Positions 16,948-26,066 of a DNA stretch of 64,000 nt are shown one piece after another; positions within the stretch are counted from its first letter, which is position 1, and the number at the start of each line of letters is the position of its first letter. Source of the stretch: JACTMI01 sp964618415 (GTDB taxonomy: Bacteria; Acidobacteriota; Thermoanaerobaculia; Multivoradales; JAGPDF01); contig CAZUAT010000003.1 in NCBI GenBank assembly GCA_964618415.1, forward strand, positions 1 to 64,000. Direction: 5' to 3'. Position numbers and translations under genes: made by a program. The notes under the pieces are model-generated. The model saw nothing but the letters and a program-made list of their open reading frames with translations, was not told where the DNA came from and ran no database searches.

Positions 16948-18506
16948 TCGCGGATCCGCTCGAACAGAGCGGACTCGAAATCCTGCGCGCGGCGGGTGCC
17001 GACGTGCGGGTCCTCGCTGCGGATGACCGCCCGCGGCTGCCCGAGCTGGTCGCCGACGCCGACGCGCTGGTGGTGCGCAGCGCCACCAAGGTCACCCGCG
17101 AGCTGCTCGCCGGCGCGGCGCGCCTGCGCGTGGTGGGACGGGCCGGCATCGGGGTGGACAACGTGGACGTGCCGGCGGCCACGGAACGGGGCGTGCTGGT
17201 CGTCAACGCGCCGACGGCCAACGTCATCTCGGCCACCGAACACACCTTCGCGATGATGCTGGCGCTGGCGCGCCGGGTGCCCGCTGCAGACGCATCGATG
17301 AAGCGCGGCGAATGGGACCGCAAGAGTTTCCTGGGCAGCGAGCTGCACGGCAAGACGCTCGGAGTGATCGGCTTCGGCCGCATCGGGCAGCAGGTGGCCG
17401 TGCGCGCCCGCGCATTCGAGATGACGGTAGTCGCCTACGACCCGGTGCTCGATCCGGCGACGGCGAGCCGGCTGCAGGTCGAGGCGGTCGAGGTCGACGC
17501 ACTGCTGGCGCGGGCCGATATCGTGACTTTCCACACCCCCCTGACCGCGACGACGCGGGGCATGCTCGACGCGCGGCGACTGGCGCTGATGAAGCCGGGG
17601 GCGCGGGTGATCAACTGCGGCCGCGGCGGCACGATCGACGAGGCGGCGCTGCTGGCCGCGCTCGACTCGGGGCGGCTCGGTGGGGCGGCGCTCGACGTCT
17701 ACGCCGAGGAGCCGACGGCGCAGCTGGAACTCGTCCGCCACGCGCGCGTCGTGGCGACGCCCCACATCGGCGCCCAGACCGGCGAGGCCCAGGAGCGGAT
17801 CGCCGTCGAGACGGCACGCATGGTCCTCGCCGCTCTGGCGGGTTCGCTGGCGATTGCGGCCGTCAACCTGCCTTTCGCGTCAACCGGGCAGCGCGAGGAG
17901 CCGTGGCTGCGGCTCGGCGATCGGCTCGGCCGGCTGGCGGCCGGCCTGGAGGGTGGCCGGCCGGTGCGCATCGAGATCGAGCGGCGCGGCGTGGATGACG
18001 AGTTCGAAGCGCCGATCTCCGTCGCCGTCCTGCGGGGTGTGCTCGCGGTCCACCTCGGCGACGAGGTCAACTTCGTCAACGCGGGGCACTTGGCGGAGGC
18101 GCGAGGACTCACCGTCTCGCGCGCGACGAGCGGCGTCTCGGACGAGGAGAGCCCCGAGGTCGTCGTCCGGCTGATCACCGAATCGGGCCAGATCGAGCTG
18201 GTCGGGGCCCTGGTCGGCGGCCGCATGCCGCGCGTCCTCGGCATCGCCGGTTACCGCCTGGAGTTCTGGCCCGAGGGCGAGTTGCTGGTCGTCGAGAGCC
18301 GGGACGTTCCCGGCGTGGTGGGGCGACTCGGCACGCTGCTCGGGGACGCGGGAGTCAACATCGGCGACATCCACCTGGCACGGCGCGAGGCCTCCGGCGA
18401 GACGCTGGCCGTCCTGCGGATCGACGAGCGGCCGTCTACGGAGCTGCTCGAGCGGCTGCGCGCCACTCCGGAGGTCGCCCGGGTGGACGCCCTGCGCCTC
18501 GGCTGA
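16932..18506 (+). CDS. serA: D-3-phosphoglycerate dehydrogenase, long form
   Basis: 524 residues from a GTG inside the serC-like gene (16-base overlap), with GGAGG upstream. The substrate and NAD domains contain GRAGIGVDNVD, the nucleotide loop GFGRIGQQVA near 147-156, NCGRGG with the catalytic Arg, and ATPHIGAQT with the catalytic His. An intervening ASB-type domain (about 310-450) and a C-terminal ACT domain (about 452-522, VVESRDVPGVVGRLGTLLGD) follow. This is the long SerA form of Mycobacterium and many deep-branching phyla, where serine binding at the ACT/ASB domains gives feedback control. It performs the first step of serine synthesis. Confidence 0.95.
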   Translation: MHRIVIADPLEQSGLEILRAAGADVRVLAADDRPRLPELVADADALVVRSATKVTRELLAGAARLRVVGRAGIGVDNVDVPAATERGVLVVNAPTANVISATEHTFAMMLALARRVPAADASMKRGEWDRKSFLGSELHGKTLGVIGFGRIGQQVAVRARAFEMTVVAYDPVLDPATASRLQVEAVEVDALLARADIVTFHTPLTATTRGMLDARRLALMKPGARVINCGRGGTIDEAALLAALDSGRLGGAALDVYAEEPTAQLELVRHARVVATPHIGAQTGEAQERIAVETARMVLAALAGSLAIAAVNLPFASTGQREEPWLRLGDRLGRLAAGLEGGRPVRIEIERRGVDDEFEAPISVAVLRGVLAVHLGDEVNFVNAGHLAEARGLTVSRATSGVSDEESPEVVVRLITESGQIELVGALVGGRMPRVLGIAGYRLEFWPEGELLVVESRDVPGVVGRLGTLLGDAGVNIGDIHLARREASGETLAVLRIDERPSTELLERLRATPEVARVDALRLG

Positions 18507-18513
18507 CCGCCGG

Positions 18514-19155
18514 TCAGCCCGGCGGCAGAGCGATGACCACGGCGGCGTAGCCGCGCGCGACGAGCTCGGCGGCAAGCTCTTCCGCGGCTCTTCGCGCCCG
18601 GTAGGCGCCCACCTGCACCCGGTGCCAGGCGGCGTCCGACCTCACCTCCACGTCCGGATAGGTCACGCACAGCGTATCGGCCAGCTGGCGCGCCCGCTCC
18701 GACTCCTGGAATGCACCCACCTGGACGGCGTACGTGCGCTCGAGATTCGGCGGCACAGCCCGACCGACTGCGACCAGCTCCACGCGGGCCGTGCCCGGAC
18801 CGTACACGCCGACCGCGCGCGCCGCAGCCCGGGACAGATCGATCACCCGTCCGCGCACGAATGGACCGCGATCGTTGATGCGCACCTGCACGCTCTGTCC
18901 GGTCTCGAGATTGCGGACCTCGACCACGGTGCCGAACGGGAGCGTCTTGTGGGCGGCGGTCATCGCGTCCATGTCGTAGCGCTCGCCGGAGGCGGTGCGC
19001 TTGCCGTGGAAACCGGGCCCGTACCAGGAGGCCATGCCGCGCTCGATCACCGGTCCTGCCGTGCGGGTGCGGCCGGAGGCGCAGCCGGCAAGGACGAGCG
19101 CCACCAGCAGGGCCGGGGGCAGGAGGAGCGAGGGAAGGTCGGTACGCCGCCGCAT
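18514..19155 (-). CDS. rlpA: RlpA-like septal lipoprotein with SPOR domain
   Basis: 213 residues from an ATG at 19155. A lipoprotein signal ends in the lipobox LAGC near 25-28. The double-psi beta-barrel domain follows (ASWYGPGFHGKRTASGE, then INDRGPFVRGRVIDLS), with the Asp expected in the lytic transglycosylase active site. A C-terminal SPOR domain (about 137-210, YAVQVGAFQESERARQL) binds denuded glycan at the septum in relatives. RlpA proteins cleave naked glycan strands during daughter-cell separation. It is probably transcribed with purB (26-base gap) and converges on serA with a seven-base gap. Confidence 0.93.
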   Translation of the reverse strand: MRRRTDLPSLLLPPALLVALVLAGCASGRTRTAGPVIERGMASWYGPGFHGKRTASGERYDMDAMTAAHKTLPFGTVVEVRNLETGQSVQVRINDRGPFVRGRVIDLSRAAARAVGVYGPGTARVELVAVGRAVPPNLERTYAVQVGAFQESERARQLADTLCVTYPDVEVRSDAAWHRVQVGAYRARRAAEELAAELVARGYAAVVIALPPG

Positions 19156-19180
19156 CGTCTCGTCGGCGGTCGTCGCGCCC

Positions 19181-20602
19181 CTAGATGCGAGGCTCTTCGA
19201 CCGCAGTTGCGGTGACCCCGGCCAGAGCCGGCGCCACGACTTCGTCCAGGAACTCGTCCACCTGCTGCGCGGAACGCCCGGTGAAGGCCACCGGATCGAT
19301 CCAGGTCGCCACCTCGGCGGCCGACAGGCGGAAGTCCGGGTCCGCCACGATTGTAGCAACGAGCGGGTTGGAGCCGCCCGCGGCGACCTGCTCCTGCGCC
19401 GCGAAGCTGTAGCCGCGGATCTTCTCGTGCAGCTGCTGGCGATCGCCGCCGCGACGGGTCGCCTGCATCAGCAGCGTCTCGGTGGCCATGAACGGCAGTT
19501 CGCGCGCCACCCGCGCGGCAACGGCGCTCTCGTGGACCCGCAGCCCGGCGGCGATGTGGCCAGCCAGGCCCAGACAGGCGTCGGCGGCCAGAAAAGCGTC
19601 GGGGAGCACCAGCCGGCGGTTCGCGGAGTCGTCGAGACTGCGCTCGAGCCACTGAGTGGCGGCGTTGAGCGGCCCGTTCAGCGAGTCGGTCATCACCCGT
19701 CGCGCCAGGGCGCACATCCGCTCGGCGCGCACCGGATTGCGCTTGTAGGCCATCGCGGAAGAACCGACCTGGCCGGGATCGAACGGTTCGGCGAGCTCGC
19801 CCACGCCCTGCAGCAGGCGCAGGTCGGTGCCCATCTTGTGGCAGCTCTCGGCGATGCCGGCCAGGGTGGCGAGCAGCTGACTGTCGAGCTTGCGCGGATA
19901 GGTCTGGCCGCTGACCGCGACGGACGCGGCGAAGCCGAGGCGGCTCGCGACGCGGCGGTCGAGGTCGCGCACTCGTTCGTGGTCGCCGTCGAACAGGGTG
20001 AGAAAGCTCGCCTGGGTGCCGGTCGTCCCCTTGGCGCCCCGCGCCGGCAGGTCGGCGCGCCGGCGGCGGACTTCGGTGAGGTCGAGCACGAAGTCCTGCG
20101 CCCACAGGCAGGCGCGCTTGCCGACCGTGGTCAGCTGCGCGGGCTGGAAGTGGGTGTACGCGAGGCAGGGCAGATCGCGCCAGCGGCGAGCGAACTCCGT
20201 CAGCCCCCCGAGCACCGTGGCCAGCCGGCCTTCCAGCAGCGCCAGCGCCTCCCGCGCCAGCAGCAGGTCGGTGTTGTCGGTGATGAACGCCGAGGTGGCG
20301 CCCAGATGCAGGATGCCGCCGGCTCCGCCGGCCTGCTCGGCAAAGTGCCGCAGGTGGGCCACGACGTCGTGTCGCGTCTCCCGCTCGATCTGGGCAACCC
20401 GGTCGAGATCCAGCTTGTTTTCGACGCCGCGCAGCGCGGCCAGCTGCTCTTCGGTGATCGGAAGGCCGAGTTCGCGCTGGCTCTCCGCCAGCGCGATCCA
20501 GATCCGGCGCCACGTCGCGTAGCGATGGCGGGTCGAGAAGATCGCCGCCATTTCGCTGCTCGCATAGCGGTCGTGCAGGGGATTGCCGGGGGCTTCACGC
20601 AT
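19181..20602 (-). CDS. purB: Adenylosuccinate lyase
   Basis: 473 residues. It belongs to the fumarase/aspartase superfamily, with the signature GSSAMAYKRNPVRAE near 266-280 carrying the catalytic Ser loop. Other family parts are LGATSAFITDNTD near 99-111 and KGTTGTQASFL near 189-199. The length and the YKRNP form match the longer PurB type (human and many bacteria) rather than the ArgH or FumC relatives also present in the window. It cleaves SAICAR and adenylosuccinate in purine synthesis. It diverges from the FHA-cyclase gene across a 97-base gap. Confidence 0.94.
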   Translation of the reverse strand: MREAPGNPLHDRYASSEMAAIFSTRHRYATWRRIWIALAESQRELGLPITEEQLAALRGVENKLDLDRVAQIERETRHDVVAHLRHFAEQAGGAGGILHLGATSAFITDNTDLLLAREALALLEGRLATVLGGLTEFARRWRDLPCLAYTHFQPAQLTTVGKRACLWAQDFVLDLTEVRRRRADLPARGAKGTTGTQASFLTLFDGDHERVRDLDRRVASRLGFAASVAVSGQTYPRKLDSQLLATLAGIAESCHKMGTDLRLLQGVGELAEPFDPGQVGSSAMAYKRNPVRAERMCALARRVMTDSLNGPLNAATQWLERSLDDSANRRLVLPDAFLAADACLGLAGHIAAGLRVHESAVAARVARELPFMATETLLMQATRRGGDRQQLHEKIRGYSFAAQEQVAAGGSNPLVATIVADPDFRLSAAEVATWIDPVAFTGRSAQQVDEFLDEVVAPALAGVTATAVEEPRI

Positions 20603-20611
20603 GGCAGTTCG

Positions 20612-20620
20612 ATGCTAGCA
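20612..20620 (-). promoter_or_regulatory. Possible extended -10 upstream of purB
   Basis: On the minus strand TGC-TAGCAT ends nine bases before the purB ATG. It is identical to the element before moaC and would give a leader of only a few bases. Confidence 0.4.
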
Positions 20621-20699
20621 ACCGGGCGCGCGGCGACCAAGCGGAGAGCCGGCCGGGGGCCCGGGAGCGGGTGTAGGATCGCGCGGGGAAATCGCCACA

Positions 20700-22373
20700 G
20701 TGCTGCGCGTTCGGTGGTCGCACGAGGGTCGGGAGGAGGTTCGCAGCCTCTCCCGGGACGAGGTCCGAATCGGTCGCGGAACCGAGAACGACATCGTGCT
20801 GCCGGACTTCTCGGTGTCGCGTCGCCACGCGACACTGTCGCACCAGCCCGAGGGGTGGGCGGTCATCGACCAGGGCAGCACCAACGGAGTGCTGGTCAAC
20901 GACGTCACGGTCAAGCGGGCCCTGGTGCGCGCCGGCGACCGGATCCGGATCGGCAACTTCGATCTCCTGCTCGAGGACGCACCCAAGGCGCGCGACACCG
21001 AGTCGGCCGCCAAGACCCGGGTGCACGCCTCCGGAACGGCGATCCCGGCAGCGTCCCCGCCCGCGGCGCCGACGCCGCCGCTGGGAACGGCGACCATCGT
21101 CCGGTCGCTGGCCGAGTTCACCGAACACTACGGGCTCGACCCGAAGAGCAGCGGCGCCGCCCGCTCGGACAAGCGCCGGGAGCTGGAGGCGGCCTACTCG
21201 ACCAAGATCTTCGGTTTCATGACCCGCCTCGCGCAGCTGCTCATTCGGTCGGAGTCGGTCGACGAGGTGCTGGCGCGGGTGTTCGATCTCGCGTTCGAGG
21301 CTTTGCCGGTCGACCGCGGCTTCATCCTGCTCAGCAACGAGAGGACGGGTGAAACCGTCTGCGAGATCTCGCGGGTCAAGGATCGCGTCGAGTACCGGCC
21401 GCAGGGCGACGTGCCGGTCTCGCGCACCATGGTCGAGCAGGTGATCCGGGACCGCGTGGCGCTGCTGACCTATGACGCGCAGGCCGATCAGCGACTGGCC
21501 GGGGGCGAGTCGATCCGCATTCATCAGATTCGCGCCGCGATGTGCGCGCCGCTCTGGTCAGGCGAGAAGATCATCGGAGTACTGCAGCTCGACACTCCGT
21601 TCCATGCCGGCACGTTCACCGAGCAGGATCTCGATCTGCTGGCGGCGCTGGCGAATTTCGCCGCCGTGGCGGTCGAGCGACTGCGCAATGCCGAGGCGGC
21701 CGAGCGCGAGCGCCAGGTGCGGTCGCGCCTCGAGCGTTATCACTCGCCGTCGGTGCTCGAGTCGATCGTCGCGGCCGATCCGGAGGCCGCGGAAACGGTG
21801 GTCGGACGCGTCAAGCTGGTCGAGGCCACGGTGCTGTTCGCCGACCTGGCGGGCTTCACCGCGCTGTCGGAGAAGCTACAGCCGGCCGAAGTCGCGGAAA
21901 TGCTCGAAGGGTTCTTCACCCCGGCGGTGGAGGCGATCTTCCACGAGGGCGGAACGCTCGACAAGTTCATCGGCGACTGCGTAATGGCTTTCTTCGGCGC
22001 GCCGGTGGCGCAGCCCGATCATGCCCCGCGCGCGGTGCGCGCCGCGCTCGCCATCCTCGATGCCCAGGAGGCCTGGAACGCCTCGCGCGCGGCGCGCGGA
22101 CTGCCGACGCTTCAGGTGCGCATCGCCATGAACAGCGGACCGGTCGTCGTCGGCGATGTCGGGTCACGCAAGCGCGTCGACTACACGGTGCTCGGCAACA
22201 CCGTCAACGTGGCGGCGCGCCTCGAGGCGTACGTGGGCGAAGCGGGCGAGGTGACGATCGGCGGCGAGACGCACCGGCTGCTCGGCGGTGCCATCCCGAC
22301 CGAATCGCTGGGCGAGTTCCAGCTCAAGGGACTCGAGCAGCGCGTCACCGCTTACCGCGTTCTGCGCAAGTGA
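20700..22373 (+). CDS. FHA-GAF-class III adenylate cyclase
   Basis: 557 residues from a GTG. An FHA domain (about 5-90; GRGTEND, SRRH at 40-43, STNG at 60-63) should bind phosphothreonine. A Pro/Ala linker leads to a GAF domain (about 180-330). A short coiled segment (ERERQVRSRLERY) then joins a class III cyclase domain (about 370-555). Both metal aspartates are present (D382 in FADLAGF, D426 in IGDCVMAFF), as are the adenine-selecting pair K422 and D494 and the transition-state pair N503 and R507. ATP cyclisation to cAMP is therefore predicted. No membrane helix is seen. A TAGGAT -10-like hexamer lies at 20674-20679. Input could be Ser/Thr kinase signalling through the FHA domain. Confidence 0.92.
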   Translation: MLRVRWSHEGREEVRSLSRDEVRIGRGTENDIVLPDFSVSRRHATLSHQPEGWAVIDQGSTNGVLVNDVTVKRALVRAGDRIRIGNFDLLLEDAPKARDTESAAKTRVHASGTAIPAASPPAAPTPPLGTATIVRSLAEFTEHYGLDPKSSGAARSDKRRELEAAYSTKIFGFMTRLAQLLIRSESVDEVLARVFDLAFEALPVDRGFILLSNERTGETVCEISRVKDRVEYRPQGDVPVSRTMVEQVIRDRVALLTYDAQADQRLAGGESIRIHQIRAAMCAPLWSGEKIIGVLQLDTPFHAGTFTEQDLDLLAALANFAAVAVERLRNAEAAERERQVRSRLERYHSPSVLESIVAADPEAAETVVGRVKLVEATVLFADLAGFTALSEKLQPAEVAEMLEGFFTPAVEAIFHEGGTLDKFIGDCVMAFFGAPVAQPDHAPRAVRAALAILDAQEAWNASRAARGLPTLQVRIAMNSGPVVVGDVGSRKRVDYTVLGNTVNVAARLEAYVGEAGEVTIGGETHRLLGGAIPTESLGEFQLKGLEQRVTAYRVLRK

Positions 22374-22967
22374 CCACGCGACCCGCTGCTGCGCCGCTGT
22401 TGCTGGTCACCGGCAACGCGGGCAAGCTGGCGGAGGCACGCCGGCTGGCCGGCGGCGAGCTCGAGGCGATCGAACTCGATCTGCCGGAGATCCAGTCCCT
22501 CGACATCGAATGGATCGTGCGCCACAAGGCGCGATCGGCCTACGCCGCCGTCGGCAGACCGCTGGTGGTCGAGGAGACCGGCCTCGAACTGGCGGCGCTC
22601 AAGCTGCAGGCGCAGGTGGCGCGGACCATCAGCGNNNNNNNNNNGTCCGCTGGTGCGCTGGATGCTCGAAGCGATGGGGGCCGAAGCGATCGCCCGTACG
22701 GCCCTCGCCCTCGGCAGTCCCGCGGCTCGAGCGGTCTGCGTCCTCGCCTGGACGGACGGGGAGCGAATCGTCCTCGGGCGCGGCGAAGTGGCTGGCACGC
22801 TCGTCGCGCCGCCCCGTGGAGAAGGCGGGTTCGGCTGGGACCCGGTGTTCGTGCCGGCGGGGGAGACGCGCACCTGCGCGGAAATGACGGCGGCCGAGAA
22901 GGACGCGCGCGCTCACCGCGGCCACGCCTGGCGCGATCTGCTGGCGCGCCTCCACCGGCTCGGCTGA
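22370..22967 (+). CDS. rdgB: RdgB/HAM1-type nucleoside-triphosphate pyrophosphatase, interrupted by assembly gap
   Basis: The N-terminal part starts at a GTG overlapping the cyclase stop and shows LLVTGNAGKLAEARRL and the EETGLELAAL motif near 68-77. The C-terminal part resumes after ten Ns in a different frame with GPLVRWML, then GEGGFGWDPVFVP and the TAAEKDARAHRG signature. Family members (short archaeal-like type) read directly from the EETGL segment into GLPGxLVRW. Here about 31 bases after 22603 plus the N run intervene. I read it as one gene of about 190 codons damaged at a contig join. It removes deaminated purines (dITP, XTP) from the nucleotide pool. Confidence 0.8.
22635..22644. other. 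Assembly gap of ten Ns
   Basis: Ten undetermined bases inside rdgB. The gene halves on either side are out of frame by one base, and the 31 bases before the gap (22604-22634) do not encode family-like residues. The real gap length is unknown. Confidence 0.98.
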
Positions 22968-22992
22968 CGGCCCGGGGCCGCCGGTCGTCCCC

Positions 22993-23589
22993 TCAGTTCG
23001 CCGGACCGAGGGCGCGGACGAGGGCGTCGGTACGGGCGAGCAGGTCCTCGAGCGTGCCGTCGTTGTCGATCAGATGGTGGGCGGCGAGGCGGCGTTCGTG
23101 CCCGTCCCCCTGCGCGGCGAGCCGCGCACGGGCGTCGTCCTCGGAGAGACCCCGCGCCACGGCGCGCTGGAGGCGCAGGTCGAGCGGCGCCTCGACCGCG
23201 ACGACGAGGTCGAAGTCGGGCGCGAAGCCGGCCTCGACCAGGCGCGTGGCCTCGAGGACCGCGACGCCGCCGTCGAGACCGTCGGCGATCTGCTGGAACC
23301 GTTCGCGCACCAGGGGATGGACCGCCGCCTCCAGGCGTGCCAGCTGCGCTCGGTCGGCGAACACGAGCTCAGCGAGGCGAGCCTTGTCGACACCGCCCTC
23401 CGCGTCGAGCAGTTCGGGTCCGAACAGATCGGCCACCGCGTGCACTCCCGGTTCACCTGGCCGGTAGAGTTCTGCCACCAGCCGGTCGGCATCCACCACC
23501 CGGTAGCCGGCCTCGGCGAGGCGACGCGCGACCGTGCTCTTGCCGCTCGCCAGTCCTCCGGTCAGGCCGATCCGCAGCCGCGCCGGCAT
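22993..23589 (-). CDS. coaE: Dephospho-CoA kinase
   Basis: 198 residues. The P-loop GLTGGLASGKST lies at 8-19, followed by VVDADRLVAELYRPGE near 32-47 and the HPLVRERF motif near 91-98. The lid region contains ARARLAAQ. It phosphorylates the 3'-hydroxyl of dephospho-CoA in the last step of CoA synthesis. It ends a minus-strand ubiE-folD-coaE operon, 16 bases after folD. Confidence 0.94.
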   Translation of the reverse strand: MPARLRIGLTGGLASGKSTVARRLAEAGYRVVDADRLVAELYRPGEPGVHAVADLFGPELLDAEGGVDKARLAELVFADRAQLARLEAAVHPLVRERFQQIADGLDGGVAVLEATRLVEAGFAPDFDLVVAVEAPLDLRLQRAVARGLSEDDARARLAAQGDGHERRLAAHHLIDNDGTLEDLLARTDALVRALGPAN

Positions 23590-23605
23590 CGGGGCCGTCG
23601 CGCTC

Positions 23606-24544
23606 TCAGCCGGCCCCGGGCGCTTCGAGCCCGAGCCGGCGGCGCGCTGCGGCGACTGTGTTGGCGAGCAGCATGGCCACGGTCAACGGACCGACGCCGC
23701 CGGGCACCGGCGTGATCGCCTCGGCGCGCGGCGCCACGGCCGGGTAGTCGACGTCGCCGACCAGCACCGAGCCGTTGCGCTCGAAAGCGGCCATCCGCTT
23801 GACGTCGCCGCCGGTCAGGCGGGCAGCCAGTTCGCGGTCCGTGACCCGGTTCATGCCGACGTCCACGACCACCGCCCCCGGCGAGACGTGCTCGGCCCCG
23901 ATCAGGCCGGCGCGCCCGACGGCGGCCACCAGGATCTCGGCTTCGCGGCAGACGGCTGCGAGGTCCCGGGTCTTCGAGTGGGCGACCGTCACGGTCGCGC
24001 TCTCGCGCACCAGCAGGCCGGCCATCGGCTTGCCGACGATCGTCGAGCGGCCGACGACGACCGCCCGCCGGCCGGCCAACGGCACCCGGTAGCGGTGCAG
24101 CATCTCGATGACGCCCGCGGGGGTGCACGGCACGAAGCCGGGCTCGTCGTTCCACAGCCGCCCGACATTGACGGGGTGGAAGCCATCGACGTCCTTGTCC
24201 GGGTCGATCCGTTCCAGCAACGCGCGCGTCGGCAGATGGCCGGGCAGCGGCAGCTGCACCAGGATGCCGTCCACGAGCGGGTCGGCATTCAGCCGGTCGA
24301 TCAGCTGGAACAGCTCTCCGGCCGGGGTGTCGGCGGGCAGCAGGTGGCCGAAGCTGGCCAGCCCGGCCTCCTCGCAGGCGCGTCGCTTGGAGCCGACATA
24401 GACCTGCGAGGCGGGGTCGTCGCCGACCAGCACGACGGCGAGGCCGGGGGCGCGGCCCGAGCGCTGGCGGATCGTCTCCGCCGTGGTGGCCGCCTCGCGG
24501 CGGATCGTGGCGCCGGTCGCGACGCCGTCCAGAATCGTCGTCAA
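23606..24544 (-). CDS. folD: Methylenetetrahydrofolate dehydrogenase/cyclohydrolase FolD
   Basis: 312 residues from a TTG at 24544, supported by GGGAGG five bases upstream. Family motifs are SQVYVGSKRRACEEAG near 47-62 with the Tyr/Lys catalytic pair, VQLPLPGHL near 96-104, DVDGFHPVN near 118-126, and the NADP loop GRSTIVGKPMA. The C-terminus contains TPVPGGVGPLT. It is bifunctional and supplies 10-formyl-THF, which feeds purine synthesis and the Fmt reaction encoded at 10880. Confidence 0.95.
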   Translation of the reverse strand: MTTILDGVATGATIRREAATTAETIRQRSGRAPGLAVVLVGDDPASQVYVGSKRRACEEAGLASFGHLLPADTPAGELFQLIDRLNADPLVDGILVQLPLPGHLPTRALLERIDPDKDVDGFHPVNVGRLWNDEPGFVPCTPAGVIEMLHRYRVPLAGRRAVVVGRSTIVGKPMAGLLVRESATVTVAHSKTRDLAAVCREAEILVAAVGRAGLIGAEHVSPGAVVVDVGMNRVTDRELAARLTGGDVKRMAAFERNGSVLVGDVDYPAVAPRAEAITPVPGGVGPLTVAMLLANTVAAARRRLGLEAPGAG

Positions 24545-24581
24545 ACGTACCTCCCTTGCAGTCGAATCCCCGTCGCCGGCC

Positions 24582-25397
24582 TCAGGATCGCCGCGCCCGG
24601 TAGAGCGCCAGGATGCCGCCCGACATCGATCGCCACCGGCCGGCCTCGAAGCCGGCGGCGACCAGGCGCTCGACGAACCCCTCGCGCTGCGGGAACGCGA
24701 GCACGGAGGCGGGCAGATAGGTGTATGCCGACGCGTCGCCGGACAGCCAGCCGCCGAGCCGCGGCAGAACCCGGCGGAAGTAGAAGAGGTAGAGCGCGCG
24801 CAGCGGAGCGAAGCTCGGCACGGTGAACTCCAGAACCCCGAGTTCGCCGCCCGGCCGGACGACCCGCGCCAGTTCGGCCAGCGCGCGGTCCAGATCGGCT
24901 ACGTTGCGCAAGCCGAAGGAGACCGTGGCGCCGTCGAACCGGCCGTCCGGGAACGGCAGGGCGAGCCCGTCGGCCTGCACCGGCACCGGGGCTGGCGCCG
25001 CCGCAGACGCGAACTTCGGCCGCGCCAGAGCCAGCATCGGCAGGCAGAAGTCCGCCGCAGTGACCCGCAGCCCCCGGCGGTGCAGGGCGACCGCCTGGTC
25101 GCCGGTGCCGGCGCACAGATCGAGGACGTGGGAGCCCGCCGGCAGGGCCAGATCGCGCGCCAGTCGCCGGCGCCAGAGCCGGTCCAGGTGCCCGGAAAGG
25201 AGGTGATTGAGCAGGTCGTAGCGCCGCGCCACCCGCCCGAACATGGCGCGGATCCGCGCCCCGTCCTTGTCGCGGCCGGACAGATCGGCAGCCCGACGGT
25301 CCGGTTGGGGGCTGCTCGCCCGGTCGGCCCCCGGGATTGCCGGAACCCCGAGGTCGGCGGGGGCGGTGGGCAGCGATCCGGCGGCGTCGGGACCCAT
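24582..25397 (-). CDS. ubiE: Demethylmenaquinone/ubiquinone methyltransferase
   Basis: 271 residues. It has an N-terminal extension of about 40 Pro/Ala-rich residues, then MFGRVARRYDLLNHLLS near 52-68 (UbiE signature 1), SAM motif I LDLCAGTGDQA near 91-101, and SFGLRNVADLDRAL near 149-162 (signature 2). It methylates demethylmenaquinone, the likely quinone in this lineage, at the membrane. It is the first gene of the ubiE-folD-coaE operon and diverges from rplM. Confidence 0.93.
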   Translation of the reverse strand: MGPDAAGSLPTAPADLGVPAIPGADRASSPQPDRRAADLSGRDKDGARIRAMFGRVARRYDLLNHLLSGHLDRLWRRRLARDLALPAGSHVLDLCAGTGDQAVALHRRGLRVTAADFCLPMLALARPKFASAAAPAPVPVQADGLALPFPDGRFDGATVSFGLRNVADLDRALAELARVVRPGGELGVLEFTVPSFAPLRALYLFYFRRVLPRLGGWLSGDASAYTYLPASVLAFPQREGFVERLVAAGFEAGRWRSMSGGILALYRARRS

Positions 25398-25488
25398 GCG
25401 CGCGACTCTATCCCGGCCGATAACGGCCTCGACGGCTCCGGGCGCGGCGCGAGCCGGGCCGCCGCTGTCCGGGCCGGGCGGGGCCGGG

Positions 25489-25518
25489 TTGACAGGCGGG
25501 GGCCCGAATCTCTAGGAT
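25489..25518 (+). promoter_or_regulatory. Sigma70 promoter for rplM-rpsI
   Basis: TTGACA (25489-25494), an 18-base spacer and TAGGAT (25513-25518). The roughly 80-base leader before rplM shows no obvious conserved RNA structure. Confidence 0.75.
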
Positions 25519-25605
25519 TCCACCTCCTCTGCGCTGCAGTGCCGGGTTTTCCCTGCCCACGCCGCCGAGACGAGCCAGACCGAAGACAATCGACGGGAGT
25601 CGTTG

Positions 25606-26055
25606 ATGAAGAGCACGTTGAGCCCCAAGTCGGGGGAGATCGAGCATCGCTGGTGGGTGGTGGACGCCGCCGACATTCCGGTCGGCCGTCTGTCGACCGC
25701 AGTGGCGCGCCTGATCCTCGGCAAGGGCAAGGCCAAGTGGGCGCCGCACGTCGACTGCGGTGATTTCGTCATCGTCGTCAACGCGCGTCAGGTCGCGCTG
25801 ACCGGCGACAAGGAGCGCGAGAAGACCTACTACCGGCACACCACGCAGAAGCCGGGCTCGCTGAAGTCGCCGCGCGCCTTCGAGATCCGCGACAAGCATC
25901 CGGGGCGCCTCGTCGAGTCCGCCGTCTACGGCATGCTGCCGAAGAGCAAGCTCGGTCGCAAGCTGCGCCGCAAGCTCAAGGTCTACGCCGGTCCCGAGCA
26001 TCCGCACCATGCCCAGAAGCCGACGCCGCTCGCGGTTGCCGGCCGCACTGCTTGA
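25606..26055 (+). CDS. rplM: 50S ribosomal protein L13
   Basis: 149 residues from the ATG at 25606; a TTG lies one codon before. GGGAG upstream serves as the ribosome site. L13 motifs are WWVVDAADIPVGRLST near 17-32, GDFVIVVNARQVALTG near 53-68, and the signature VYGMLPKSKLGR near 108-119. It is an early-assembly 23S rRNA binding protein. rpsI follows after 11 bases, the universal L13-S9 pairing. Confidence 0.97.
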   Translation: MKSTLSPKSGEIEHRWWVVDAADIPVGRLSTAVARLILGKGKAKWAPHVDCGDFVIVVNARQVALTGDKEREKTYYRHTTQKPGSLKSPRAFEIRDKHPGRLVESAVYGMLPKSKLGRKLRRKLKVYAGPEHPHHAQKPTPLAVAGRTA

Positions 26056-26066
26056 AGGAGCACCGA

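Noticed and set aside
15813..18506. An 897-codon frame as a fused aminotransferase-SerA protein
   Set aside because: Only the part after 16932 is SerA; the upstream portion is out of frame with the aminotransferase and shows no family similarity.
22370..22967. rdgB as a true pseudogene
   Set aside because: The break coincides with the N run, and both halves are well conserved, so assembly error is the simpler reading.
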